NCBI GenBank assembly: GCA_964423645.1
Contig: CAYRFE010000002.1
Span: forward strand, 62,001 to 126,000
DNA from: CAYRFE01 sp964423645 [NCBI: uncultured bacterium]
GTDB taxonomy: Bacteria > Macinerneyibacteriota > Macinerneyibacteria > Macinerneyibacteriales
DNA: 64,000 nucleotides
Direction of reading: 5' to 3'
The notes beneath the pieces are model-generated. The model was not told the origin of the DNA and made no database searches. It saw nothing but the letters and a program-made list of their open reading frames with translations. Position numbers and translations under genes: made by a program. Numbering within the stretch: position 1 is the stretch's first letter; each line of letters begins with the position of its first letter. Below are positions 6,855 through 16,800 of this stretch, in pieces.

Positions 6855-8237
6855 TTATTCGGTATAGGGTTTGAGATTGACCGGATCGATCTCCGGGTAT
6901 TCGCAGAGTTTATCGTAGGTTATCTTTACAATGTTGCGCAGGTCTTCTTTGGTTTTCGCTTCCATTCGCACCACAAGCACGGGTTGTGTATTCGACGGGC
7001 GGATAAGTGACCAGCCTGTATCGAATAATACTCTAACTCCATCCACATCTATCACTTTGTAGTTCGATTTAAAGTAATGGATTAACTTATCCATAACATC
7101 GAACTTCACGTCATCAGGGCAGTCTACCCGTAATTCAGGTGTCGAAATATACGCAGGTATTTCTGCGGCGAGTTCTGAGACAGTCTTGTCGGAATGTGCG
7201 AGTATCTCCAGTATTCGTAATGCTCCGTAGATCGCATCATCATATCCCGGGTGACGATCTTTAAAGAACATATGCCCTGATACTTCGCCGCCAAGAAGGG
7301 CGTTATCTTCTTTCATTTTTGCTTTGAGAAGCGAGTGCCCTGCTTTCCACATCATCGGCTTGCCGCCAAGTTGTTGAATGCGTTCTACAAGACCTTGGCT
7401 CGATTTCACTTCAAATACTATTTCTGCGCCGGGATTATTTTCCAATACTTCTTTCGCATAGATTCCCAATAAGGTATCGCCAAAGAGCAAGCGCCCTTTC
7501 TCATCTACCACACCGATACGATCCACATCACCGTCAAAACCTATTCCTATATGAGCGCCCTTCTCTACTACTGTGCGCATAAGGTCTTTTACATTCTTTT
7601 CAACGGTAGGATCGGCCGTATGATTCGGGAAATTTCCGTCCGGTTCAGTGAAAAGCTCGATCAATTCAACCCCCATCGAGCGTAATACTTCCGGTGCCAC
7701 AAGTCCTGCGGCTCCGTTACCGCAGTCGATGACGACCTTTAGTTTTTTCGGTATTTTTATGTCGGCGATCACATGTTTTTTGTAGTCTTCCATGACCGAT
7801 AATGATGTCATGTTTCCACTGCCATGTATAAAATCATTGTTTTTTATGAGCGTATAAATTGACGTGATCTCATCACCGTATAACGCATCGATTCCGTTAC
7901 ACATTTTAAAACCGTTGTATTCAGGAGGATTATGTGACGCTGTGATGATCAACCCACCGTCTTTTTTATAATACCAAATCGCAAAATAAAACACCGGTGT
8001 CGGCACCGTGCCGATATCAACGACATTACATCCGGTTGATAAAAGTCCTTTCACCAATGATTTAAAAACCCGCGGACCGCTCAAACGCACGTCTTTGCCT
8101 ACCACTGCTTCTTTTTTACCTTTTCGTAGCAGATAGGTACCGAACGCTTTACCGATACTTTCTACCGAATTATCATCTAAGTCTTCTTTTTCAAGACCTC
8201 GAATATCATATTGTCTGAATATCAACGGGCTTACCAT
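6855..8237 (-). CDS. Phosphomannomutase/phosphoglucomutase
   Basis: 460 residues from the ATG at 8237, preceded by GGGAGG; longer frames upstream overlap upp and lack the family start. It interconverts hexose 1- and 6-phosphates for sugar-nucleotide and envelope polysaccharide synthesis in the cytoplasm. All four alpha-D-phosphohexomutase signatures are visible: YDIRG near the start, the phosphoserine loop TASHNPPEYNGFK, the Mg2+ loop GFDGDVDRIGVVDE, the sugar-binding GGEVSGHMFF, and the phosphate-binding RPSNTQPVLVVRME. Length is normal. It is the last gene of the STAS-RsbW-PhoH-upp-pmm run, ending at a terminator. Mannose versus glucose preference cannot be told (ManB/AlgC group). Confidence 0.92.
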   Translation of the reverse strand: MVSPLIFRQYDIRGLEKEDLDDNSVESIGKAFGTYLLRKGKKEAVVGKDVRLSGPRVFKSLVKGLLSTGCNVVDIGTVPTPVFYFAIWYYKKDGGLIITASHNPPEYNGFKMCNGIDALYGDEITSIYTLIKNNDFIHGSGNMTSLSVMEDYKKHVIADIKIPKKLKVVIDCGNGAAGLVAPEVLRSMGVELIELFTEPDGNFPNHTADPTVEKNVKDLMRTVVEKGAHIGIGFDGDVDRIGVVDEKGRLLFGDTLLGIYAKEVLENNPGAEIVFEVKSSQGLVERIQQLGGKPMMWKAGHSLLKAKMKEDNALLGGEVSGHMFFKDRHPGYDDAIYGALRILEILAHSDKTVSELAAEIPAYISTPELRVDCPDDVKFDVMDKLIHYFKSNYKVIDVDGVRVLFDTGWSLIRPSNTQPVLVVRMEAKTKEDLRNIVKITYDKLCEYPEIDPVNLKPYTE

Positions 8238-8253
8238 GATCTCCCTCCCTCTT

Positions 8254-8871
8254 TTAGAGCGTACCGAACATTCTGTCACCTGCATCACCCAATCCGGGGA
8301 TAATATACTTGTGTTCATCAAGACGTTCATCCACAGCGGCCGTGATCACCGGTAACTCGGGGAATTGACGTTCAACCGCATGAATTCCTTCAGGAGCGGC
8401 AATGATACTTATGACTGAAATATCGTGGTACCCTTCATAACGAATTAATTCGATCGCAGCGATAATTGAACCGCCTGTGGCAAGCATCGGGTCCAAAAGA
8501 ATCACATGAGGATTATTCAATTTCGGCAGATTACTGTAATATTTAATTGCCTGTTTGGAATCCTGGTCACGATAATATCCCAAAAAACCCACACGTGCGA
8601 TGGGAAGCATTTTGGTCAGACCATCAAGCATTCCTAAGCCGGCTCGCAAGATAGGGATCAACAATATATCACGTCGGATACAGTGTGAATCACACGGTCC
8701 CAATGGCGTGATGACAGTGGTCGGTACTGTTTCAATACGTTTCAATGCTTCATATGCGAGTAATGTCGTGATCTCATTGGTCACTTCTCGAAAAATATGA
8801 AACGATGTGTTCTTATCCCGCAATAATGCTAATTTATGCGCCACAAGAGGATGTTGTACTACTGTATGCAT
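8254..8871 (-). CDS. upp: Uracil phosphoribosyltransferase
   Basis: 205 residues from the ATG at 8871. It converts uracil and PRPP to UMP in pyrimidine salvage. Seen: VVQHPLVAHKLALLRD at the N-terminus, the PRPP loop LLDPMLATGGSI, and the uracil-binding end IPGLGDAGDRMFGT. Length is that of the bacterial enzyme. The start lies one base after the phoH stop, so the genes are translationally close and the ribosome site lies inside phoH. Confidence 0.95.
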   Translation of the reverse strand: MHTVVQHPLVAHKLALLRDKNTSFHIFREVTNEITTLLAYEALKRIETVPTTVITPLGPCDSHCIRRDILLIPILRAGLGMLDGLTKMLPIARVGFLGYYRDQDSKQAIKYYSNLPKLNNPHVILLDPMLATGGSIIAAIELIRYEGYHDISVISIIAAPEGIHAVERQFPELPVITAAVDERLDEHKYIIPGLGDAGDRMFGTL

Positions 8872-8872
8872 A

Positions 8873-10186
8873 TTATAACAACTCCGCTGCAAGTGATGCG
8901 AGTACACTGCGTTCGCTCTTCATCATGGTCATATGCCCATAGAGAGATTGGCCTTTAAAACGGTCTACAAGGTATGTTAAACCGTTTGACGATGAATCAA
9001 GATACGGATTATCTATCTGATACGGGTCGCCCGTTAAGATGATCTTACTGTTCTTCCCTACCCGACTCACGATCGTTTTCACCTCATGCGGGGTCAGGTT
9101 TTGCGCCTCATCAATGATAATGAATTCTGAAGCGATACTGCGTCCTCTGATGTAGGTCATTGCTTCAAGCTCGATAATATCGGCTTCCAAAAAATAATTA
9201 AGTTTCTTTTTCCCCATGTCAATATTATCCAAAAGATAATTCAAATTATCAAATATCGGTTCCATCCAACTTTCCAATTTTTCTTCTTTTGAGCCGGGGA
9301 GATAGCCGATATCACGTCCTACGGGTATTACCGGTCGTGTGATAAGAACTTTTTTATATTTTCGTTCTTCCGTGACCTTATGAAGTCCTGCAGCGATCGC
9401 AAGAAGGGTTTTACCTGTTCCCGCAAGTCCGACAAGCGACACGAGACTTATAGAATCATCCAATAACAACTCTAACGCACAGCGCTGCTCATTATTCAAC
9501 GGTTTGATACCCCACGGAAAAATATTCTCAAATTGAAGCGGTATCGCCGTATGAGGGTCATCCTGTGTGCATTTTCCAAAATATTGTTCCTGTTCACAGT
9601 CAAGGAAAATGAACTGATTCGGATGTGTTTCTTCATTCACATGCATGGTTTTCTTTGTTAAAAACGTATCAACCTGCTTTTGTGAGACTTGAATATGCTG
9701 TACACCGGTGTACAATTCGTCAAAATCAATTTTTGAATGTTCATAATCTTCTGAATGGATATCAAGCGCTTCCGCTTTCACACGTGCGTTTATATCTTTG
9801 GTAACAAAAATGACCTCTTCCTTTTTATTCTCTTTTAAATATTTTGCCGCCATAATGATGCGGTTATCCACAAGTTCTTTTTTCATGCCGGGCGGTAATG
9901 TTTGCGGAAAATCAAGCATTATAAAAAGCATCCCGCCGTCTTCATTTAACTTTACTCCGTTATGAAGAAGACCTTGTGAACGCAGTTCATCAATTTTTCG
10001 TATAACATGACGGGCATTTCTGCCTTTTTCCGACATATCTCTTTTAAAATGATCCAATTCTTCCAACACATCGATAGTAATGTAAATAAAATTCTCTTCA
10101 AAATTCACAAGCGCATTTGCGTCATGCAACAGGACATTTGTATCTAAGACAAAGTGTTTGATTTTTCGGGTCTTTTTTTTCTCCAT
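8873..10186 (-). CDS. PhoH-family ATPase with N-terminal PIN domain
   Basis: 437 residues; ATG at 10186 with AGGTG upstream, just after the stop of the RsbW-like gene (a GTG two codons earlier is in frame). Residues about 10-150 form a PIN nuclease domain (FVLDTNVLLHD, with later acidic residues in FVTKDINARVKA). From about 235 on is the PhoH P-loop ATPase: Walker A GLAGTGKTLLA, Walker B EFIIIDEAQNLTP, and sensor ILTGDPYQID. This is the PIN-PhoH (PhoH2/YlaK-like) type, implicated in RNA unwinding and cleavage. It sits between a partner-switch pair and upp. Confidence 0.9.
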   Translation of the reverse strand: MEKKKTRKIKHFVLDTNVLLHDANALVNFEENFIYITIDVLEELDHFKRDMSEKGRNARHVIRKIDELRSQGLLHNGVKLNEDGGMLFIMLDFPQTLPPGMKKELVDNRIIMAAKYLKENKKEEVIFVTKDINARVKAEALDIHSEDYEHSKIDFDELYTGVQHIQVSQKQVDTFLTKKTMHVNEETHPNQFIFLDCEQEQYFGKCTQDDPHTAIPLQFENIFPWGIKPLNNEQRCALELLLDDSISLVSLVGLAGTGKTLLAIAAGLHKVTEERKYKKVLITRPVIPVGRDIGYLPGSKEEKLESWMEPIFDNLNYLLDNIDMGKKKLNYFLEADIIELEAMTYIRGRSIASEFIIIDEAQNLTPHEVKTIVSRVGKNSKIILTGDPYQIDNPYLDSSSNGLTYLVDRFKGQSLYGHMTMMKSERSVLASLAAELL

Positions 10187-10188
10187 AT

Positions 10189-10587
10189 TCACACCTGCTT
10201 TCTCAGTATGAGTATATTTCCGTGCTCACCTCTTTTTAGGAGCAGTTCATCAACGTATGCACGCACGATAAATAAACCGCGACCTGATAATGCAAGCATA
10301 TCCGGCTCGCCGATAGTATCCAAAAAATTGACATATACGGGATTACAATCTTCTACCGCGATTTCGATCAGTTCGGTCTCTTTTTGCATAGTCACATAGA
10401 CAGAGCTTTCAGGAGAACTGTTGCCGTGCAGAATAGCATTAGAAGTGGCCTCCGAAACGGAAGCCACCAAATCACCGATAATTTTCTCATTTCCGACATT
10501 GTTCTTCAGGAAAACCTCAGCAATATCAAGAATGGATTCAAGATACCGTATATCAGACGGTATAGTGATTAAAACTCGATCGTGCAT
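10189..10587 (-). CDS. RsbW/SpoIIAB-like anti-sigma serine kinase
   Basis: 132 residues, a GHKL ATPase domain: VASVSEATSNAILHGN is the N box, and SGRGLFIVRAYVDEL carries the G box. In such pairs the kinase phosphorylates the STAS antagonist on serine and sequesters a target, usually a sigma factor. It directly follows the STAS gene (three bases between), so the two form a partner-switch module. No sigma factor or PP2C phosphatase is in the neighbourhood, so the target is unknown. Confidence 0.88.
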   Translation of the reverse strand: MHDRVLITIPSDIRYLESILDIAEVFLKNNVGNEKIIGDLVASVSEATSNAILHGNSSPESSVYVTMQKETELIEIAVEDCNPVYVNFLDTIGEPDMLALSGRGLFIVRAYVDELLLKRGEHGNILILRKQV

Positions 10588-10590
10588 TGT

Positions 10591-10941
10591 TTATTTTTTT
10601 TCTACCAATGCTCCGATTGCATCCATTTCGCTGTTGTAGCAATCAAATAACGTGACCAGCTTTGTGATCGTCAACAGATCTTTGATACGATCAGTAACTT
10701 TAATGAGCTTCATGTGCCCGCTCTCTTTTTGCATAGTAGTATACGATGCGATAAGTACGCCGAGTCCGGTGGAATCCATGAAAGGCACGTCTTCAAAATT
10801 GATAATTATCTTTTTATTACCCTCAGCAACAAGTTTCTGGATAGTTTCTTTCAATGCCATTACCTTTTCACCGCTCACAATTTTGCCATGAGGTGTAATG
10901 ATCGTGATATCATGTCCTCTTTTTTCAACATCAATCTTCAT
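10591..10941 (-). CDS. STAS-domain anti-sigma factor antagonist
   Basis: 116 residues. FEDVPFMDSTGLGVLIAS carries the conserved phospho-acceptor serine in D-S-T-G, as in SpoIIAA/RsbV. It is the first gene of the operon, with AAGGAGG seven bases before the ATG and a consensus promoter at 10975-11003. It should antagonise the adjacent RsbW-like kinase when unphosphorylated. Confidence 0.9.
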   Translation of the reverse strand: MKIDVEKRGHDITIITPHGKIVSGEKVMALKETIQKLVAEGNKKIIINFEDVPFMDSTGLGVLIASYTTMQKESGHMKLIKVTDRIKDLLTITKLVTLFDCYNSEMDAIGALVEKK

Positions 10942-10974
10942 ATAATGTCCTCCTTCTATTTTCCAGGTACGGTT

Positions 10975-11003
10975 ACTATACCATATCGGACGTATTTTTG
11001 CAA
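10975..11003 (-). promoter_or_regulatory. Sigma70-type promoter of STAS-RsbW-PhoH-upp-pmm
   Basis: -35 TTGCAA (11003-10998), 17 bp, -10 TATAGT (10980-10975). The leader is about 30 nt with a strong AAGGAGG. Confidence 0.75.
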
Positions 11004-11054
11004 GTGTTTTTAAAAGTCTCTTTTATATGCTGTATTTGACAAATTCGAGCGTGA

Positions 11055-11561
11055 TCAATGAATATCCTGTTTATTGGCTAATTGATTATATACATTCTGC
11101 TTAAGCGTATTTATCTCCTGATTGAACTGAACAAATTCCGCAGAATCCTGATCGAGGATCACCGCTTTTGACTCAAGTTCTTTGATATAATGCAAATCAC
11201 GTGTTATGTTTTTTATCGCAGCAATGATCTCCAGCACATTGAACGGTTTTTTAAAAAAGTTACTTGCACCGGAATGAATGATCTCATCCCATACATAACT
11301 ACCTGCATACCCCGTCATTAAAATGATATAAACGTCTTTTGATATTTTTTTCAGTTCCTTACACAAATGAATACCATCCATTTCAGGCATTTTTATATCA
11401 CTTATCACAATTTGAATAGAATTCATATGTTTTTTATAAATCTCAAGACCATGCACACCGTTTTCAGCCAATAATGAGTTGATCTTATACATAGAAAAAG
11501 CGAACGAAAAAAGCTCCCTTATTTCAGGACTATCATCAACAACCAAGACAATATCTTCCAT
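11055..11561 (-). CDS. Response regulator, receiver domain only
   Basis: 168 residues from the ATG at 11561. Receiver domain: acidic pair VVDDSPE, phospho-acceptor D in VISDIKMPEMDG, switch Thr in MTGYAG, Lys in FFKKPF. The last about 45 residues are a helical tail with many Glu/Gln, perhaps a coiled coil; there is no DNA-binding or enzymatic output domain. The cognate kinase is not adjacent. There is no Shine-Dalgarno; the -10 box lies seven bases before the ATG, so the transcript is probably leaderless. A TTG 36 bases upstream would overlap the -35 box and is rejected. Confidence 0.88.
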   Translation of the reverse strand: MEDIVLVVDDSPEIRELFSFAFSMYKINSLLAENGVHGLEIYKKHMNSIQIVISDIKMPEMDGIHLCKELKKISKDVYIILMTGYAGSYVWDEIIHSGASNFFKKPFNVLEIIAAIKNITRDLHYIKELESKAVILDQDSAEFVQFNQEINTLKQNVYNQLANKQDIH

Positions 11562-11568
11562 AAGGAGA

Positions 11569-11597
11569 AGTATAACAGAAATGTTAAAGTTTGTCAA
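11569..11597 (-). promoter_or_regulatory. Promoter of response regulator, probably leaderless
   Basis: -35 TTGACA (11597-11592), 17 bp, -10 TATACT (11574-11569), then seven bases and the ATG. The expected start of transcription falls at or next to the A of ATG. Confidence 0.75.
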
Positions 11598-11621
11598 AAT
11601 GAAATACCGTGTGATGAGCGC

Positions 11622-12242
11622 TCAAGATGGCAGGAATAGCAAAAAATAACCGTCATTGAAAAATATGTCCGTATTTCCTTGTGATATATTACTCAGGGTG
11701 CGGGTGACTGATGTAAAATGCGCATTCTTAAGCGGATACCGTGCGCCGCGAATTGTGATCGGTACACCCTCCTGACACGGGATGAGTGAGAACAATTGCC
11801 CGTCCTTTAAGGCAAGAGAATGGACAATTCCTTTCTCAAGAGCCGTCAGCGTGCCGTATTCATCGGTAAGATGCAACAAACCGGGATATGCACAGAGCAA
11901 ACGTACATTAAAAAGGTAATGATCTGCTCGTCCTCCTGATGCATTGAGTAATGTGATCGATCGCGGAGAAAATGAAACTGCTTTTTCAATCGCAAGCTCA
12001 GTATCCGATGCATCTTTTTCACAAGGATGAACCTGATGCGGTAAATGTGCGATATGCTCTTTGGCAGAATCACTGACCGAATCAAAATCACCTATGCAGT
12101 AATCAGGCGTCAGACCTAATGTCCTGCATACATCGAGTCCTGAATCTACGGCAATGATCGAAGACGGTGTACAGATATATTGTCTTATAAATTCATAATT
12201 AGGGTGCGGTGCGCCGCATATAAGTACTATGTCAGGTTTCAT
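11622..12242 (-). CDS. Thiamine pyrophosphokinase
   Basis: 206 residues from the ATG at 12242, overlapping the end of the DAHP synthase gene. It transfers pyrophosphate from ATP to thiamine. Seen: AVDSGLDVCRTLGLTPDYCIGDFDSV (the D-x-G and GDFDS nucleotide/Mg motifs), DASDTELAIEKA, and SGGRADHYLFN. Length matches the bacterial family (TPK/ThiN). It is coupled to aromatic amino-acid genes, an arrangement that may only reflect co-transcription. Confidence 0.88.
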   Translation of the reverse strand: MKPDIVLICGAPHPNYEFIRQYICTPSSIIAVDSGLDVCRTLGLTPDYCIGDFDSVSDSAKEHIAHLPHQVHPCEKDASDTELAIEKAVSFSPRSITLLNASGGRADHYLFNVRLLCAYPGLLHLTDEYGTLTALEKGIVHSLALKDGQLFSLIPCQEGVPITIRGARYPLKNAHFTSVTRTLSNISQGNTDIFFNDGYFLLFLPS

Positions 12243-12969
12243 ATATTGTGCGTTGAAGTGAGCGTGAGGTTTGTATAATACGAGAAAGTGTAGGCAGATC
12301 GATGATCTGTTGTTCATCAGACAATGATATCCGCGGCGTGGTATGCACCTCAAGCATTAATCCGTCAGCCCCTGCCGCGATCGCCGCATAGGCGATTTTT
12401 TCAACCCAATTATGATTACCGGTGCTGTGAGACGGATCAACGATCAGCGGAAATGAAGTACGTTCCTGAATGATGGGGATCGCAGTAATATCAAGAGAAA
12501 AACGCGATTCTTGTTGAAAGGTACGTATCCCGCGTTCACAAAGTATAACATTGTTATTGCCGCATGTAACGGCGTATTCGGCTGCATAAAGAAATTCATC
12601 AATGGTTGACATAAATCCCCGTTTAATGATAAGCGGTTTCTGTAATGACGCAGCAGCTTCAAGCAAAGGAAAGTTTTGCATATTTCGAGCACCAATTTGA
12701 ATTACATCAACATACTCGGCAAACGCAGATATCTCGTTAAGGGTTGTTATTTCACTCACTATGGAAAGTGAATGCTCATGAGCAATTCGTTGAAGGATCT
12801 TCAATCCCGCAACGCCCAATCCTTTAAACGTATATGGCGAAGTTCGCGGTTTGAATGCACCGGCGCGCATATGGGTGATGCCGTTTTGAACCAATGAACG
12901 TGCGATCGTGTCAAGATTTTCTTCAGTATCAATTGAACACGGACCGGCTATAAAAAGTAATGATTTCAT
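12232..12969 (-). CDS. aroF: 3-deoxy-7-phosphoheptulonate (DAHP) synthase, short type
   Basis: 245 residues from the ATG at 12969; the long upstream extension runs over aroH and is not real. First step of the shikimate pathway: PEP plus erythrose 4-phosphate. Motifs of the AroA-beta/KDO8P-synthase-like type: AGPCSIDTEE, RAGAFKPRTSPYTFKG (PEP binding), QIGARNMQNF, CERGIRTF, DPSHSTG, and LMLEVHTTP. There is no regulatory domain, so feedback control would have to come through other proteins. It follows aroH by four bases; pairing with chorismate mutase favours DAHP over KDO8P synthase. Confidence 0.9.
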   Translation of the reverse strand: MKSLLFIAGPCSIDTEENLDTIARSLVQNGITHMRAGAFKPRTSPYTFKGLGVAGLKILQRIAHEHSLSIVSEITTLNEISAFAEYVDVIQIGARNMQNFPLLEAAASLQKPLIIKRGFMSTIDEFLYAAEYAVTCGNNNVILCERGIRTFQQESRFSLDITAIPIIQERTSFPLIVDPSHSTGNHNWVEKIAYAAIAAGADGLMLEVHTTPRISLSDEQQIIDLPTLSRIIQTSRSLQRTIYET

Positions 12970-12973
12970 TGTT

Positions 12974-13309
12974 TTATTTCCGTAATTGCACGGTGTCCCG
13001 GCAATAATAAAATTTGGTCGTCCCTGCTCCGTGACAATGGACCAACACGCGTATTGTGAGCGGTAATGAATTATCAATTGCCATCTCTGCGACACATAAC
13101 AACGCAGTATTTTCAAATCCCATTTTACGTATTGTTTCACACGGATATTTTGCGGTGATATCAGATGTTGCCGAGACAATGATGCTGACGATGTCTTTTT
13201 CCGTAATACCTGTAGATGATATAATGTCAGTAAAAAGTTCATGTACGGCACTATCGATAGCAGTGACCGAGTTCTCCGAGCAGTTTATTGCGCCGCGTAG
13301 TGCATACAT
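12974..13309 (-). CDS. aroH: Chorismate mutase, AroH class
   Basis: 111 residues from the second ATG; an ATG two codons earlier is in frame. It converts chorismate to prephenate. The trimeric AroH fold is recognisable by ALRGAINC at the start, VSATSDITAKYPCETIRKMG (Arg and Cys/Glu of the active-site half), ALLCVAEM and IRVLVHCHG. The -10 box TATAGT ends immediately before the first ATG, so transcription should start at the second ATG, giving a leaderless message. First gene of aroH-aroF-thiamine pyrophosphokinase. Confidence 0.88.
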   Translation of the reverse strand: MYALRGAINCSENSVTAIDSAVHELFTDIISSTGITEKDIVSIIVSATSDITAKYPCETIRKMGFENTALLCVAEMAIDNSLPLTIRVLVHCHGAGTTKFYYCRDTVQLRK

Positions 13310-13315
13310 GGGCAT

Positions 13316-13344
13316 ACTATACCGCGTGAATGAAGGTTTTGCAA
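13316..13344 (-). promoter_or_regulatory. Promoter of aroH operon, probably leaderless
   Basis: -35 TTGCAA (13344-13339), 17 bp, -10 TATAGT (13321-13316). Position +7 after the -10 box is the A of the ATG at 13309. Confidence 0.75.
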
Positions 13345-13440
13345 GGCATTTTTAGGTTGCGCGAATTCAAATAATTCCGTATCGCGAAGATTTATGTAGA
13401 ATGTTTATTGTATTCAGAGAAGAAAAATACAGTAGACACA

Positions 13441-13528
13441 TTATCACAATTTAAGCCCATCACGATTTTACACGGGAGGGGTTTGGGGTGGGTACAACTT
13501 ATAAAAATAGTAATTTTGCAAAGCTCTC
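13441..13528 (-). repeat. MITE-like repeat, copy 2 (partial)
   Basis: Contains AAGCCCATCACG...CGGGAGGGGTTTGGGGTGGG and ends AGTAATTTTGCAAAGCTCTC, the terminal sequence. The half with GGGGACTTCGTCCCC is missing. It lies in the gene-free stretch 13310-13867. Confidence 0.65.
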
Positions 13529-13650
13529 ATCTCTATAAAAAACACCTTTTATGAATATGGACTATCGGGAATATTTGAATTTGAAAAAGATCATGTCAAA
13601 GGACAGATTCAATGAACTACCCCGCAGCAAGCTAGGGGGTATCTCCCCAA

Positions 13651-13765
13651 AAAATACTATATTTGTTCGCCCACCCCAAACCCCTCCCTTTTCTTTTTGG
13701 GAGGGGCTTAATTTCTAATATTGTGGGGACTTCGTCCCCACACCCCTAATAATAACAAAATTATA
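13651..13765 (+). repeat. MITE-like repeat, copy 3 (partial)
   Basis: TTGTTCGCCCACCCCAAACC, a CCCTCCC...GGGAGGG hairpin, then GTGGGGACTTCGTCCCCAC. Orientation is opposite to copy 2 and both outer ends are poorly conserved. The 120 bases between copies 2 and 3 hold nothing recognisable. Confidence 0.7.
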
Positions 13766-13810
13766 ATAGTGAAGCCGAAGCAAGCTTCGGGGAATTTGAC
13801 CCATTTAGAT

Positions 13811-13844
13811 AAAAAAAAGCCCCCATATCAAAATGATAATGGGG
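13811..13844 (-). terminator. Terminator of the RND pump operon
   Basis: On the minus strand CCCCATTATCAT-TTT-GATATGGGGG followed by CTTTTTTTT, 24 bases after the last RND gene. Confidence 0.85.
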
Positions 13845-13867
13845 TTTGTTCATTTCAACACCGTGGT

Positions 13868-16800
13868 CTAAGTATTTTCAAAAGATGACCGTTTGAATAT
13901 CGAACGGATCTTCTTAATATGGAATTCACTTATATCATCAATTATGCAATAAATAACCGGAAGAAGCACAAGCGTGACTATAGTGGATGTTAATAGTCCG
14001 AAAACAACCACTCGTCCCATTCCCGAATAAGGGATATAGGTCGTATCTTGCGTGCCGAGTGCCATCGGAAGAATACCGATCACAGTCGTAAGTGTTGTCA
14101 TTATGACTGGTCTGAAACGATCAATGCCTCCTTGGAGCACGGCATCTCTTCGATTCAACCCGTTCATTCGAAGCCGATTTATATGATCTATAATGACAAT
14201 ACCGTTATTTACGGCAACGCCTACAAGAATCATAAAACCCATTTGTGCCATCATATCAAAAGATGTGCCGGTTGCATATAATCCCCAGTAAACACCAAAA
14301 ATGCTCAAAGGCAACATGAGAATGATGGCAAACGGCATATTGAGTGATTCAAAAAGAGCAGCCATGACCATATAGACAAGAAAGATCGCAAGAAACATAT
14401 TTTTCATAAGATCGGATTCATTTTCTCTTCGACGTCGAAACTCGTCACCATACCCGAACGAATAACCCTTCGGGAAATCAAAACCCTTTAAAACCGAATC
14501 GATATCAGCAGTGATTTGTTTAGTATCATCTGTTGTGGTTGTCAGGGTAATATTCAGATTGGTCACTCGATTAGAGTGAAAAATCATTCGAAGTGACGGC
14601 TTATAACTAAATGTGGTAATATCTTGTAAGCCTATGTAAGAACCGTCATTCAATGTGACCGTCGAATTCTTCACATCCTGGATGGTCAGATCATCGAGCC
14701 CTTCGCGTTGCAGATTAACGTCGATCTCTCCGTCTTTTGTTTCAAGTGTCGTGACTGTTCTGCTGCGCATCAATGACGATGTACTTGACATAATGCGCCA
14801 ATTATTAAGATTCAGATTCGATGTTTTTTCACGATCAACAATGATCTGAAGCTCTTGTGTTTCCGAATCCTGTCCGTAATCAACTTCTGCAACCGACGGT
14901 ATATTTCGAAGGAGCGGTTCGATCTTTTCGGCTAATTCATACAAACTTTCATAATTTTTGCCCGATAAATTCACATTAAACACTTTTGATCGTTCGCTAC
15001 TGCCACCGGAAGTATGCCCCCATCCGAAAAACACGCGCAATCCCGGTATTCGCGGTAATTTATTCACAAAATCTTGAATCAATTCTTCGGCTTTTTGCTG
15101 TTTTATCTTTTGCGTGTCAGGATAGACCTCAATACTCATACCTCTGGTTCGTACATTAAGCACTAAGTATCGTATTTTAAATTCATCACGTTTTTCATTG
15201 AGACTGTGCTCGATTTTTTTTACATTTTCGAGTAATTGTTGTTGATTAAGCCCGCCGGTATTCATGAAACGAATGCGTATACCGCCATCGCCGCCTCCGG
15301 GGGATCCTCCCGATTTGACTCTCGGCATCGGTATCATGATTGAGAGAATCATAAAAACACCAACGATAATTATGGTGAATGTTCTATGATTCAATGTCCA
15401 TTTCACAAGACGTGCATAACTATTTTTCAACGGCAGTGTCACATCGCGTGTCGAACCGGGTTTGATCGATAATATTCTGCTGAACAAGGGGATCAAAAGT
15501 AATGATGAGATCAACGACATGGAAAGTGCGATGATGATGGTTGCACCGACATATCGCAAATAGGTCCCCATTTCGCTTTTTTCAATCAACATCGGCAAAA
15601 ATACGATCATAGTTGTTACCGATGCCATCATAACAGCAAGTCCGATCTCTCTGCTTCCTTTCAGTACCGCTTTCATCAACCCGTATCCTTCTTCACGAAG
15701 TCTGAAAATCGCTTCACTCACCACTATTGCATTATCAACAAGCATTCCGGCTGATATGATCAACCCGGTCATTGAGATTATATTCAATGTTACTTTTGCA
15801 AAATACATGACACCGAGAGTAAAAATAATACTTAAGGGAATTTCAAATGCAATAACAAGGGTCATTTTTATTTTTCGAAGAAAAAAGAATAAAATAATTA
15901 TTGCAAAACACGCACCCCATATACCGCTTGATATCAAGTTATTCAAAGATTCGCTTATGGTATCGCCCTGGTTGAACATAACTGCAATTTTCAGATTATA
16001 CCGTTTCCCCAATTTTTCAAGGCGTTCTTTTACCTCTTTGCTGATCTGCACACTGTTAGCGTTCGATTCTTTATTCACTGATACCCAAATGGCTCGCTCA
16101 CCGTCAATGAGAGAATAATTTTTCGTGCTCGGAGTATTATGATAGACATCCGCGATATCTTCCAGATGAACCGATTTCGTAATAGGTATTTTTTTTAATT
16201 CCTCTATATTTTCCGACTTATTGATAATGCGGATATATTGCGTTGCATATCCGGTATCAATATCGCCAGCGGAATAATTGATATTATTCGATTGAAGCGT
16301 CTCAGTAAGAAGATTCTGGGATATGCGATATTGTTTCATCTTTCTTTCGCTGACCGACACGATTATTGAATTATCAGGCACGCCTTCCACATTTACTTTA
16401 CTGACACCGTTTACCGATAATATTTCACGTTCCAATATCTCCTTGATGTTTTTTACATCATTCCCGTTTTGACTGATAATACCGGCATATAATATGGGAA
16501 TATTACTGGTGTTTTCCTTCCAAATATAATAATTTTCAAAATCAGACGGCCAACGAGCTCGAGTTCGATCCAACCGATCACGAACTTCGATATACATCGC
16601 TTTCATGTCTGATTTTTGTTCAAACTCAAGCGAAATCCCTGCCCCGTCAAATGCTGCTCGAGCCCACATGCTTTTTAAATTCGGCAATGTCGATAACGAA
16701 TCCTCGGCAGGCATTAATATTTCACGCTCCACATCACGAGGTGTCGAGCCGTTATAGGGTAATTGTACCCACATATAATTGTTGGATGTTTGCGGTAAAA

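Noticed and set aside
12970-13251. Long N-terminal extension of the DAHP synthase frame
   Set aside because: It runs antisense-like over aroH in another frame, has no domain, and the family start lies at the ATG 12969.
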